Below the pieces are notes generated by a model. It did no database searches. It saw nothing but the letters and a program-made list of their open reading frames with translations, and was not told the DNA's origin. Below are positions 24,223 to 32,411 of a stretch of 64,000 nucleotides of DNA, piece by piece. Position numbers and translations under genes: made by a program. Source of the stretch: Vreelandella sp042466685 (GTDB taxonomy: Bacteria; Pseudomonadota; Gammaproteobacteria; Pseudomonadales; Halomonadaceae). Position 1 is the stretch's first letter. Each line of letters starts with the position of its first letter. Where the stretch lies: NCBI RefSeq assembly GCF_042466685.1, contig NZ_CP170448.1, positions 3,906,001 through 3,970,000 on the forward strand. Reading direction: 5' to 3'.

Positions 24223-25391
24223 GAATCCCTTCCAATTTCCAAAGCTGTTTTCAGTGCCTGCACTACGTCGTCCTGCTCCTGATCCTCCAGTCCCTGGAAC
24301 ATTGGTAGGCTGATGGCTTCACGGTAGTATTGCATTGCTTGCTGGTACGCGTCCGGTTCAAAACCCATCTCCTTGTAATAAGGCTGGGTATGCACAGGGA
24401 TATAGTGGAGGTTCACACCGATGCCTTGCTCTCTCAGAGACTCAAACACCTGACGGTGTGTTTTTTTAATTGCGTCCAGCTGTAGGCGAATCACATATAG
24501 GTGGAGGCCCGAGTAACTGTCTGGGTGCTGCCACGGTGTTATTACCGGCAGATTTCGCAAGAGCTCATCGTATCGCTTGGCCAGCTCATGGCGACGGGCA
24601 ACAAACGCATCCAGCCGGTTCATCTGGGTGATGCCCAACGCAGCCTGCAGCTCGGTCATGCGATAATTGTAGCCTAGCTCCACCTGCTGGTAATACCAGG
24701 GGCCATCCGGCTCATGTGTCATGAGGTTCTGGTCGCGGGTAACGCCATGGCTGCGCAATAAGTTCATACGGCTGGCCAGCTCGTCATCATTAGTCAGCGC
24801 CATTCCACCTTCAGCAGTGGTGACAATTTTGACCGGGTGAAAGCTGAAGATGGTAATGTCACTGTAGCACCCACTACCTATAAATTCGCTTTTATACTTC
24901 CCACCAATGGCATGAGAAGCGTCTTCAATGATGCTGAAACCAAAGCGTTGGCTCAGATTGTAGATCGCTTCCATATCACAAGGCTGGCCGCAAAGATGGA
25001 CTGCCACAAGTATTTTCGGCAAGCGGTTTTCCTGCTTGGCCTTTTCTAGTTTTTCTTCAAGGACTTGAGAGCAAAGATTGTAGGTTTTCGGGTTAATATC
25101 CACAAAATCAACCCGGGCACCACAGTAAAGGCCACAATTGGCTGAGGCGACAAAAGTGATCGGCGTAGTCCAGAGCCAATCACCTTCTCCCAACCCTAGC
25201 GAAAGACACGCAATATGCAACGCCGACGTGGCACTGTTCACTGCTAACGCATGTTTGGCCCCTACGTGCTGTGAAACTATTTGCTCAAATCGTGGTACCT
25301 GCGGCCCCTGAGTGAGGAAGTCGGACTGCAATACAGCAACCACCGAATCGATATCATCTTGAGTAATCTCCTGACGACCATAGGGAATCAT
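24219..25391 (-). CDS. pseC: PseC, UDP-4-keto-sugar aminotransferase
   Basis: PLP-dependent transaminase (390 residues) making UDP-4-amino-4,6-dideoxy-N-acetyl-beta-L-altrosamine from the PseB product. It shows IPYGRQEITQDDIDSVVAVL, FLTQGPQVPRFEQ, the PLP-phosphate loop NSATSALHIACLSLG, TTPITFVASANC, IIEDASHAIGGKY and the PLP lysine in FSFHPVKIVTTAEGG. It is followed by the family-typical RLDAFVARRHELAKRY segment. It abuts pseB (1-nt overlap) and overlaps pseF by 4 nt. Confidence 0.95.
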   Translation of the reverse strand: MIPYGRQEITQDDIDSVVAVLQSDFLTQGPQVPRFEQIVSQHVGAKHALAVNSATSALHIACLSLGLGEGDWLWTTPITFVASANCGLYCGARVDFVDINPKTYNLCSQVLEEKLEKAKQENRLPKILVAVHLCGQPCDMEAIYNLSQRFGFSIIEDASHAIGGKYKSEFIGSGCYSDITIFSFHPVKIVTTAEGGMALTNDDELASRMNLLRSHGVTRDQNLMTHEPDGPWYYQQVELGYNYRMTELQAALGITQMNRLDAFVARRHELAKRYDELLRNLPVITPWQHPDSYSGLHLYVIRLQLDAIKKTHRQVFESLREQGIGVNLHYIPVHTQPYYKEMGFEPDAYQQAMQYYREAISLPMFQGLEDQEQDDVVQALKTALEIGRDS

Positions 25392-26389
25392 TAGATGGCT
25401 CCAATTTTCTCGCGATTCTGAAGGATCCAGGCTCGCAACTCAGAATCTGTCATCCATTCGCTGTTATTATTACTTGAGTAAACGAAGCCGTCCGGCACAC
25501 GCTTGCCGTCTTTAATTCGGTTGGCATCCTTATCCCAACTGTTGATCTGCGGAAGAATCTTAAAGTGCTCAGGATATTCGTAAGTATAGTAGGCATCTTC
25601 GGCGCTGATCATTTGTTCGTGTAGCTTTTCACCAGGGCGAATGCCCACCACTTCCAGCTTGGCCTCTGGAGCAATCACTCGCGCCAAGTCGGTGACTTTC
25701 ATCGAAGGAATTTTCTTGACGTAGATCTCGCCTCCTTCCATATCCTCAAAGGCGTGCCATACCAGCTCGACGCCTTCCTCCAAGGAGATCATGAAGCGTG
25801 TCATACGTTCGTCGGTAATTGGTAACACTCCTTTGTCCATAATCGACATAAAGAACGGAATTACCGAGCCACGCGACCCCATCACATTGCCATAGCGAAC
25901 CACAGAAAAACGCGTGGAGTTATGACCGGCATAGTGGTTGCCTGCAACGAAAAGCTTATCAGACGTCAATTTAGTAGCACCATACAGATTAATTGGGCTG
26001 CTCGCTTTATCGGTTGAAAGCGCTACCAATTTTTTCACGCCCTTATCGATGCAAGCGTCTACCAGATTCATAGCACCGATAACATTGGTCTTAATACATT
26101 CAAACGGGTTGTATTCAGCGGTGGGGACGATCTTGGTCGCGGCTGCATGCACGACATAGTCAACATCATCCAATGCGCGATAAAGACGGTCACGGTCACG
26201 CACATCACCTATAAAAAAGCGTACACGTGGATCGCCCTCAAATTTTTTCGCCATTTCCCACTGTTTCATCTCGTCACGGGAGAAAATAATTACTCGACGG
26301 GGATCGAAGCGTGCAAGTAGCATGGGTACAAAAGTATGGCCAAATGAACCGGTTCCACCGGTAATCAACACTGATTTATCATTAAACAT
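25391..26389 (-). CDS. pseB: PseB, UDP-GlcNAc 4,6-dehydratase (inverting)
   Basis: First enzyme of pseudaminic acid synthesis: 4,6-dehydration with C5 inversion of UDP-GlcNAc. It is an NADP-dependent extended SDR of 332 residues with VLITGGTGSFGHTFVPMLL, IIFSRDEMKQWEMAKKF, VRFFIGDVRDRDRL and HAAATKIVPTAEYNPFE. The catalytic segment LSTDKASSPINLYGATKL carries the SDR-type Tyr and Lys, with Asp-Lys in place of the Ser-based motif, typical of PseB. The ATG at 26389 overlaps the end of the large glycosyltransferase gene by 8 nt. The ATG at 26404 is inside that gene and less likely. Confidence 0.95.
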   Translation of the reverse strand: MFNDKSVLITGGTGSFGHTFVPMLLARFDPRRVIIFSRDEMKQWEMAKKFEGDPRVRFFIGDVRDRDRLYRALDDVDYVVHAAATKIVPTAEYNPFECIKTNVIGAMNLVDACIDKGVKKLVALSTDKASSPINLYGATKLTSDKLFVAGNHYAGHNSTRFSVVRYGNVMGSRGSVIPFFMSIMDKGVLPITDERMTRFMISLEEGVELVWHAFEDMEGGEIYVKKIPSMKVTDLARVIAPEAKLEVVGIRPGEKLHEQMISAEDAYYTYEYPEHFKILPQINSWDKDANRIKDGKRVPDGFVYSSNNNSEWMTDSELRAWILQNREKIGAI

Positions 26390-29300
26390 ATTTAACTTTC
26401 TCAAATACGTAGAAAACTATGGAACCACTATCCAATAGATCCGTTTTCTTTGCGTTGCGTGCAAATACTTTTTTTATTCTATCACGCACGATTTCATGCT
26501 CAGCATCACTAGTAGCTATTGCAACGGAAGCGGATATCCTCATTACTTCACGCGCAAGTTTTTCAGGGTTTCCTAAAAAACCTGAAAAATCACTAATTAC
26601 AACCATTTTATAATGTCTATCGCGAGCATTTAAACGTATGCCATCTACATCTAGAACAAAGGTGTTTTTATCGCCATTTGCACTCTTAACCGCATTATTA
26701 CTACCTTTAAAAATCAAATCATTGAGCGAAGAAAACTCTAGAATATCGCAAGGTTTCTCCACCCCTAACCTATCAGGCATACTCGACAATTCATTATATC
26801 CAGACTTATTTTTTATATAGCTAATGTCAGCCGTAGCTTTTGCTTTACGATAATAAAAATCAGCCACCTTACTTCTACCTTCTCGCTCATGAAACACGCC
26901 GATCCAATTAAGCGAATTACTTAACATAAGCGACTTATCAAGCGAGCTTTTGCTCGACCATGCTGAATTATTATGAAGACGATAAGCTGTTGGCTTAATA
27001 TTATCCAAGTACTTCCCTTTGCCAGCTAAGCCTAGCCGTGTAATTGTTAAATTATCTCCATTACCTATTCTAGGATTCTCAGGAATAGGTGCTGAAAAAT
27101 ATATTTCCTTCCTCACAAATCTTGTCATAGTTAGCAAGAAACAATTATTTAATAAAAGATCTTCCTGAGAAAAGTCTCTCTTTTCATTTTCCGGTAGCTT
27201 AGACCAGCTAACTACCTCACCATCTTTCAAAACAAATGCGTTATGATAACAGACGGAGTACTCTGGGTTTTTCTCCATGAAATCATGCTGCAACTGCAAC
27301 TGATTTTCATCAACCCAGTAGTCATCCCCCTCACAGTGGGCCATATACTTTCCACGAACCATTTCTTTCAAATCGCTTGCTATTGTTTTATTTTGGGATT
27401 TCAAGTTAAATTCATTAAGAATGGGATATATTAATTCTGGGTATTCTTCTGCATATTTTTTGATAATACTTTGCGTACCATCAGTCGATGCGTCATCGAT
27501 CACGATAACTTCAAACGGAAAATTGGTTTTTTGTGATACAAAACCCTTTAAGGTATCTTCAATATAAGGAGCATGATTATAGGTAGGACACAAAACAGTC
27601 ACTACTGGTTCGCCTTTGACATGCTCACTTTGTGGGATCAATGGTCCTGCCGGTGGTGGCACCTGTGTTTTTGTTACTGGCGCTTTAGGCAAAAGCTCTT
27701 GCGCTTCAAGAAACTCCAGCGCCTTCTCCTGGCTAACATTCGCCAGAAGCTCAAACGCCACATCGTGCGCAGCAAACACGGCACTCAGAATAAATGCCAG
27801 TTTGGTTTTATTCTCATCACTCAGAGTCGCCATACGCTCGAGGGAGGGTAGGAATAGCACATCGGCGCTTTCCTGCTCACTAGCACAAGGTGCACGGGCG
27901 TTCAACTCTTCTGGCAAATGGCTGTAGTGGCGAATATTGTGGAAGCGATAAAAGCGAAAACCATTTCGGCTGGCCCAGTGCTGCAGTTCAGCAAAGCTAG
28001 GCTGTTTCTCATGAGTGAGCTGGAAAGGCACTCGCACCTGAATCAGCATTGTGCTCGCCAGTGCCTTTTTACCACTCTCCAGCACGGCCATAGCATCGCT
28101 TAACTCATCAAGAATTAGCCAATCAAGATTGCCTAAGCCCTCAATGCTATCTATGGCTATCGAGCTAATCGGCAATTCAGCTAACGGCTTGGCGCCCAAC
28201 TGATGGCGTTTGGGTAGCTTGTCAGCCGGTAGCGGAGAAAGCGTACTGGTCATTTCCGGGGATACACAGGCATGAAGTATAGCTGTGCTTCCATCACCGA
28301 GCAGGGCATGCTGGAATAACTGAATATATTCGTTGCCTTCATACTGCTTGGCGTTTTTTAATTCGCTAGCGGGGTCAAACGCAACTATACCAAAAGCTTT
28401 AGTAGCCGCCATCTGTTCGGCAAGGCCACTTTTAATTAAGCTGCCCCGATTGTCGAGCACCATCACTTTGCCTTTGAACTGCCAAGTAAAGTCATTAATC
28501 AAATATAGACGTGGCGCTTGAGATTCTTCACCCGGTTTGGCGTTCGTTACAGTGCCAACTAACTGTTGAATAGATTTATCGACTTTGAACGTTGGCTTGG
28601 TTGCTCGACCAGCTAGGCGCTGACGGTGGCGTTTCTTCTGAGTTATAGTGAAATCTTTATTCCCAGCGCGCAAGTTCACCAACGGTGTAAGCGCGGTAAC
28701 TAGACGCTCTGTAGCGCGATCTAAGTGGTGCTTTTCTTTGCCTACTTGCCAAGCGCGATTTACATAGTCCTGATAAAGGTCTTCGTCATCAAAAAAACTG
28801 ATGACCGCATTAATAAGCGGTTGAAGCTCTTCTTCGCTGAGGAGGTGTTGATAGGGCTCTTTATAGCACTCATCCGGGAAATCAAAAGCGATGCCTGCAT
28901 TGCCAACCATTTCGGGCATGCCACCGCGGTTGGTAATTAGAGCAGGGATGCCGTTTAGCATGGCCTCGGCCAGCATACGCCCGGAGCTTTCCCACCAAAG
29001 GCTAGGCGCTACCACCACACGAGCACGGCTGTAAGGGCCTCGCATATTACTGGTATTAGGGGTCACTACAACATTACTTAATGAGTTACGATGCTCGCCC
29101 ATTCGCTTAGTGGTTTCCCGTAGCACGGCGGGCCAGTCTGCACGGGCTTCTACCACTTCAAGCTCAATATCAGGCCTTTCGCGCTCCAGCTTTTCCGCTA
29201 ACTGTACAAATACGCTAGCCCCCTTTTGCCAGCTGGGGTTAACAAACAGCAATCGATTTCGCTCATGATGATCGGCGACAAAGTTTTCAGGGGCGATGAA

Positions 29301-29888
29301 CTTGCCCACAGGCTTGGCGACATAGCCTACCGTTTGACGGTACATATCTGCCGTGGCCTGACTATCGGTAAGAATCAAATCGATGTCACGGCACCAATTT
29401 GATGCTTTATAGTTGCCATTGGCGAGATAGAAAGCGACTGGGATCCCCCGGTCACGCGCTTCAGCGGCAATTAACATATCCAGCGTTTGGCCACCGTAAT
29501 ACCAGACAATGTCTGGCTTAAATGCATCCAGCATATAGAGGTACTGGCTGTACCAGAGCCCTTCTTCATGCGCTGTAAAATGGTTGCGGTTGTGACTATA
29601 GCTAACCACCAATTGATGGTTCAGCGGGCCATCTTCGGCTTCAATCAATTGATGGAGGTTCGCATTAAGGTTTGGATATTGCTCCTTGAGCCGCCCCATT
29701 CCTTTAGGGTTATCAAAAACAGTTGCCCCCAACACCTGAATCTCATAGCCGCGGGCCGAAAGCTGTAACAGCATTTGGCGCACGGTCATACTGGCACCGC
29801 TGGAGGTATCCAATAAACAAGAAGGATTAGCCCAAAGCAGGCGAGGTTTGCGTTTTTGAGTAGCAGGGGTAGAGGAGGTCTTGACCAT
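26382..29888 (-). CDS. Giant multidomain glycosyltransferase (GT4, FkbM-like, GT2)
   Basis: An 1168-residue cytoplasmic protein with several domains. Residues about 15-390 form a GT-B (GT4-like) enzyme: LLWANPSCLLDTSSGAS, LFVNPSWQKGASVFVQLAEK, and VVVAPSLWWESSGRMLAEAM with Glu-x7-Glu spacing. Residues about 468-660 look like a degenerate FkbM methyltransferase: KVMVLDNRGSLIKSGL in place of the SAM-binding DxGAN, FGIVAFDPASE, LPISSIAIDSIEGLG and WLILDELSDAMAVLESG. Residues about 761-1000 form a GT2 domain: VTVLCPTYNHAPYIEDTL, EVIVIDDASTDGTQSII, and a DxD-type EGDDYW near 853. The last 110 residues are unassigned. The gene lies directly after the flagellin genes and is coupled to pseB, so it is the best candidate for placing pseudaminic acid on flagellin. 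The ATG at 29888 is preferred over an upstream TTG. Confidence 0.85.
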   Translation of the reverse strand: MVKTSSTPATQKRKPRLLWANPSCLLDTSSGASMTVRQMLLQLSARGYEIQVLGATVFDNPKGMGRLKEQYPNLNANLHQLIEAEDGPLNHQLVVSYSHNRNHFTAHEEGLWYSQYLYMLDAFKPDIVWYYGGQTLDMLIAAEARDRGIPVAFYLANGNYKASNWCRDIDLILTDSQATADMYRQTVGYVAKPVGKFIAPENFVADHHERNRLLFVNPSWQKGASVFVQLAEKLERERPDIELEVVEARADWPAVLRETTKRMGEHRNSLSNVVVTPNTSNMRGPYSRARVVVAPSLWWESSGRMLAEAMLNGIPALITNRGGMPEMVGNAGIAFDFPDECYKEPYQHLLSEEELQPLINAVISFFDDEDLYQDYVNRAWQVGKEKHHLDRATERLVTALTPLVNLRAGNKDFTITQKKRHRQRLAGRATKPTFKVDKSIQQLVGTVTNAKPGEESQAPRLYLINDFTWQFKGKVMVLDNRGSLIKSGLAEQMAATKAFGIVAFDPASELKNAKQYEGNEYIQLFQHALLGDGSTAILHACVSPEMTSTLSPLPADKLPKRHQLGAKPLAELPISSIAIDSIEGLGNLDWLILDELSDAMAVLESGKKALASTMLIQVRVPFQLTHEKQPSFAELQHWASRNGFRFYRFHNIRHYSHLPEELNARAPCASEQESADVLFLPSLERMATLSDENKTKLAFILSAVFAAHDVAFELLANVSQEKALEFLEAQELLPKAPVTKTQVPPPAGPLIPQSEHVKGEPVVTVLCPTYNHAPYIEDTLKGFVSQKTNFPFEVIVIDDASTDGTQSIIKKYAEEYPELIYPILNEFNLKSQNKTIASDLKEMVRGKYMAHCEGDDYWVDENQLQLQHDFMEKNPEYSVCYHNAFVLKDGEVVSWSKLPENEKRDFSQEDLLLNNCFLLTMTRFVRKEIYFSAPIPENPRIGNGDNLTITRLGLAGKGKYLDNIKPTAYRLHNNSAWSSKSSLDKSLMLSNSLNWIGVFHEREGRSKVADFYYRKAKATADISYIKNKSGYNELSSMPDRLGVEKPCDILEFSSLNDLIFKGSNNAVKSANGDKNTFVLDVDGIRLNARDRHYKMVVISDFSGFLGNPEKLAREVMRISASVAIATSDAEHEIVRDRIKKVFARNAKKTDLLDSGSIVFYVFEKVKYV

Positions 29889-30114
29889 GAAGCGGCTCAC
29901 AGAGAAAAATGGCAATTTACTTAGTTTACCGTGCTCGTCCAGTCACCAAAGGCACGAATGCGCCTCTATTTGCGTATGTGTTCACACGATCAGTGCCGCG
30001 CAGAGGTTAGAGTAAGCCATAAATTGAGATTTTACTTATAAGGAACTCTCGACTACTAAATCCAAAGCGGGCGCCAGAATCAGAGCATCGCCGAAATTAT
30101 CAGACTCCCACGCA

Positions 30115-30141
30115 AGAAAACGGGGCCCGATTGGGCCCCGT
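30115..30141 (-). terminator. Rho-independent terminator of distal flagellin gene
   Basis: A perfect 9-bp GC-rich stem (30120-30128 with 30133-30141, arm ACGGGGCCC) has a GATT loop. It is followed on the minus strand by a U-run from the AAAA at 30116-30119. It lies 35 bp after the flagellin stop and separates flagellin from the glycosyltransferase-pse operon, which must therefore have its own promoter in 29889-30111. Confidence 0.9.
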
Positions 30142-30175
30142 CGTTACTTTCTGTTGTGCATTGCTAGCTAAACGA

Positions 30176-31057
30176 TTAGCCCAGCAGAGAAAGTACAGAC
30201 TGCGGCGTCTGGTTCGCCTGTGCCAGCATGGAAGTACCGGCTTGCTGAAGAATGTTAGCACGTGTCATGTTAGACACTTCAACAGCGTAATCAGCGTCTT
30301 CGATACGTGAGCGGGCTTCCGAGAGATTGGTAGACGTCGTCGCCAGGTTATCGATTACAGAGTCGAAACGGTTAAGGGTAGCACCCAAGGTAGCGCGGTT
30401 GGTATCCAGAGTCTCGGTAGCAGTATCAACAGCATCAACTAGAGATTGGAAATCGGTATGCGCTGCGCTGCCGCCACTGGATAGAGTGAACTCCATTCCA
30501 TTAGCACCAGCCGCAATCACACCACCGCTGGCGTCGTCTAATTCAAGCCCAGTCACACTTGCATCAAGCGTAGTGACGGTAATAACGTCTTCAGCTTCGG
30601 TATTAGAGCCAACCTGGATGCTCAGCGAACCACCACCGCTGACGTTCAGGAGGTTAGTGCCGTTAAAGTTATTGCTGCCAGCTACGCGATCGATTTCAGC
30701 CAGACGCTCGTTGATCTCGGTAACGATCGCATCACGATCTTCTGCGGCGTTGGTGTCGTTGGCGCCCTGTACCGCTAGCTCACGGATACGCTGAAGGTTG
30801 TCGTTGATTTGGTCAAGACCGCCTTCCATAGTCTGAACCAGGGAGATACCGTCGCTAGCATTACGGCTAGCTTGATCCATACCGCGGATCTGAGCCGTCA
30901 TTTTGTTGGCGATGGCTTGACCAGCAGCATCGTCAGAAGCGCTGTTAATACGCAGGCCAGAAGATAGACGCTCTTGCGCCTTGGCCAGCATTGACTGTGA
31001 ATTGGACAGGTTGTTCTGGCCGATCAGGGCAGTAATGTTAGTGTTGATTACAGACAT
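30176..31057 (-). CDS. fliC: Flagellin (copy 1)
   Basis: Structural subunit of the flagellar filament, 293 residues, exported by the flagellar type III system. The N-terminal D0/D1 region begins SVINTNITALIGQNNLSNSQ and continues with AQERLSSGLRINSASDDAAG. The C-terminal D1/D0 region ends NILQQAGTSMLAQANQTPQS before VLSLLG. The central variable part is very short (about residues 168-205), so this is a minimal flagellin without D2/D3 domains. Ser/Thr residues in this segment are the likely O-glycosylation targets for the neighbouring pse system. It has an AGGAG ribosome site, a FliA-type promoter upstream (31127-31153) and a terminator downstream. Confidence 0.97.
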   Translation of the reverse strand: MSVINTNITALIGQNNLSNSQSMLAKAQERLSSGLRINSASDDAAGQAIANKMTAQIRGMDQASRNASDGISLVQTMEGGLDQINDNLQRIRELAVQGANDTNAAEDRDAIVTEINERLAEIDRVAGSNNFNGTNLLNVSGGGSLSIQVGSNTEAEDVITVTTLDASVTGLELDDASGGVIAAGANGMEFTLSSGGSAAHTDFQSLVDAVDTATETLDTNRATLGATLNRFDSVIDNLATTSTNLSEARSRIEDADYAVEVSNMTRANILQQAGTSMLAQANQTPQSVLSLLG

Positions 31058-31126
31058 GTTAGTGCTCCTCGAAATTTAACTGGCCTTATGGCCTGCTTAG
31101 CGGCGCTTGCGTCGCCGTTATTATAA

Positions 31127-31153
31127 GTAACGGCAGCCCCGCCCACTTCTTTA
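31127..31153 (-). promoter_or_regulatory. FliA (sigma-28) promoter of flagellin copy 1
   Basis: On the minus strand TAAA (31150-31153) and GCCGTTAC (31127-31134) are separated by exactly 15 nt, matching the sigma-28 consensus TAAA-N15-GCCGATAA in spacing and most bases. The -10 box forms one arm of an inverted repeat GCCGTTA/TAACGGC spanning 31114-31134. Confidence 0.8.
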
Positions 31154-31280
31154 GGAAAAAACCGCTCTTTTTATGTAAATTACTGTAACTTCCTTAATTA
31201 CTTTTCTGCACACTCTTGAATGTAATGAAACCGCTCCCAACATTTTGCTTCATATACATGTACAACCTTCCCAAATAAAA

Positions 31281-31300
31281 ACGGGGCCTATTGGCCCCGT
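31281..31300 (-). terminator. Rho-independent terminator of flagellin copy 2
   Basis: An 8-bp stem (31281-31288 with 31293-31300, arm ACGGGGCC) has a TATT loop and, on the minus strand, a following U-rich stretch. It is near-identical to the terminator after copy 1, so the duplicated unit includes the terminator. Confidence 0.88.
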
Positions 31301-31336
31301 CGTTACTTTCTGTTGTGCACATCACTAGCTAAACGA

Positions 31337-32239
31337 TTAGCCCAGCAGAGACAATACAGACTGCGGCGTCTGGTTCGCCTGTGCCAGCATGGAAGTACCG
31401 GCCTGCTGAAGAATGTTAGCACGTGTCATGTTAGACACTTCAACTGCGTAATCAGCGTCTTCGATACGTGAGCGGGCTTCAGAAAGATTGGTAGACGTCG
31501 TCGCCAGGTTATCAATTACTGAGTCAAAGCGGTTGAGCGTAGCACCCAAGGTAGCACGGTTGGTATCCAGGGTTTCAGTAGCTGTATCAACGGCATCAAC
31601 TAACGCCTGAAAATCAGTATGGGCCTGAGTAGCAGCACCACCACCACTGGTACCTGTGAGCTCAAAAGTTGATGGGGTAGTACCAGCCGCTGCGGTTATA
31701 ACACCACCGCTAGCACCATCTAACGCCAAACCTTCAACCGTTGCATCAAGGGTGGTAACAGTAATAACGTCTTCAGCTTCAGTATTTGAACCAACCTGAA
31801 TACTAAGAGAACCACCACCACTAACGTTCAGCAGGTTAGTGCCGTTAAAGTTGTTGCTGCCAGCTACGCGATCGATTTCAGCAAGACGCTCGTTGATCTC
31901 GGTAACAATCGCATCGCGATCTTCTGCGGCGTTGGTGTCGTTGGCACCCTGTACCGCTAGCTCACGGATACGCTGCAGGTTGTCGTTGATTTGGTCAAGA
32001 CCGCCTTCCATGGTCTGAACCAGAGAGATGCCGTCGCTAGCATTACGGCTAGCTTGATCCATACCGCGAATCTGAGCAGTCATTTTGTTGGCGATGGCTT
32101 GACCAGCAGCATCGTCAGAAGCACTGTTAATGCGCAGACCAGAAGACAAGCGCTCTTGCGCTTTGGCCAGCATTGACTGTGAGTTGGACAGGTTATTCTG
32201 GCCGATCAGGGCAGTAATGTTAGTGTTGATTACAGACAT
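31337..32239 (-). CDS. fliC: Flagellin (copy 2)
   Basis: Second filament subunit, 300 residues. The first about 165 residues match copy 1 apart from one or two positions near the end, and the last about 95 residues are essentially identical. Differences are confined to the short surface segment around residues 166-212, where copy 2 has a longer Thr/Gly/Ala-rich insert (TAAAGTTPSTFELTGTSGGG). The upstream region with ribosome site, FliA promoter and inverted repeat is also shared with copy 1. This pattern fits a tandem duplication kept uniform by gene conversion, with selection for variation only at the filament surface. Confidence 0.97.
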   Translation of the reverse strand: MSVINTNITALIGQNNLSNSQSMLAKAQERLSSGLRINSASDDAAGQAIANKMTAQIRGMDQASRNASDGISLVQTMEGGLDQINDNLQRIRELAVQGANDTNAAEDRDAIVTEINERLAEIDRVAGSNNFNGTNLLNVSGGGSLSIQVGSNTEAEDVITVTTLDATVEGLALDGASGGVITAAAGTTPSTFELTGTSGGGAATQAHTDFQALVDAVDTATETLDTNRATLGATLNRFDSVIDNLATTSTNLSEARSRIEDADYAVEVSNMTRANILQQAGTSMLAQANQTPQSVLSLLG

Positions 32240-32308
32240 GTTAGTGTTCCTCGAAATTTAACTGGCCTTTTGGCCTGCTTAGCGGCGCTTGCGTCGCCGT
32301 TATTATAA

Positions 32309-32335
32309 ATAACGGCAGCCCCGCCCATTTCTTTA
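32309..32335 (-). promoter_or_regulatory. FliA (sigma-28) promoter of flagellin copy 2
   Basis: On the minus strand TAAA (32332-32335), a 15-nt spacer and GCCGTTAT (32309-32316). The spacer differs from the copy 1 spacer at a single position. The -10 box is one arm of an 8-bp inverted repeat GCCGTTAT/ATAACGGC (32296-32316). Confidence 0.8.
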
Positions 32336-32411
32336 GAAAAGATTACTCTTTTTTCTGTAAATTACTGTAGCTTTTTCAACTATTGCCCCAACTGCCTTAC
32401 CGACTACGTTC

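Larger units (their letters stand above)
30115..32335. repeat. Tandem duplication of a complete flagellin unit
   Basis: Two consecutive units each contain a FliA promoter, a leader with two inverted repeats, the flagellin gene and a GC-rich terminator with the same arm sequence. Unit 1 covers roughly 30115-31153 and unit 2 roughly 31281-32335. Between them lies about 125 bp of AT-rich non-repeated DNA. Confidence 0.85.

Noticed and set aside
30034..30047. The 14-mer ACTTATAAGGAACT also occurs, inverted, in the fliD copy 1 leader (33772-33785)
   Set aside because: Several shared 14-mers are expected by chance in a window of this size, and no longer homology surrounds it.
30327..30794. Plus-strand 155-codon frame opposite flagellin copy 1
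   Set aside because: Antisense to a certain gene; its Ser/Val/Leu/Arg-rich translation is what the reverse of flagellin codons gives, with no initiation signals.
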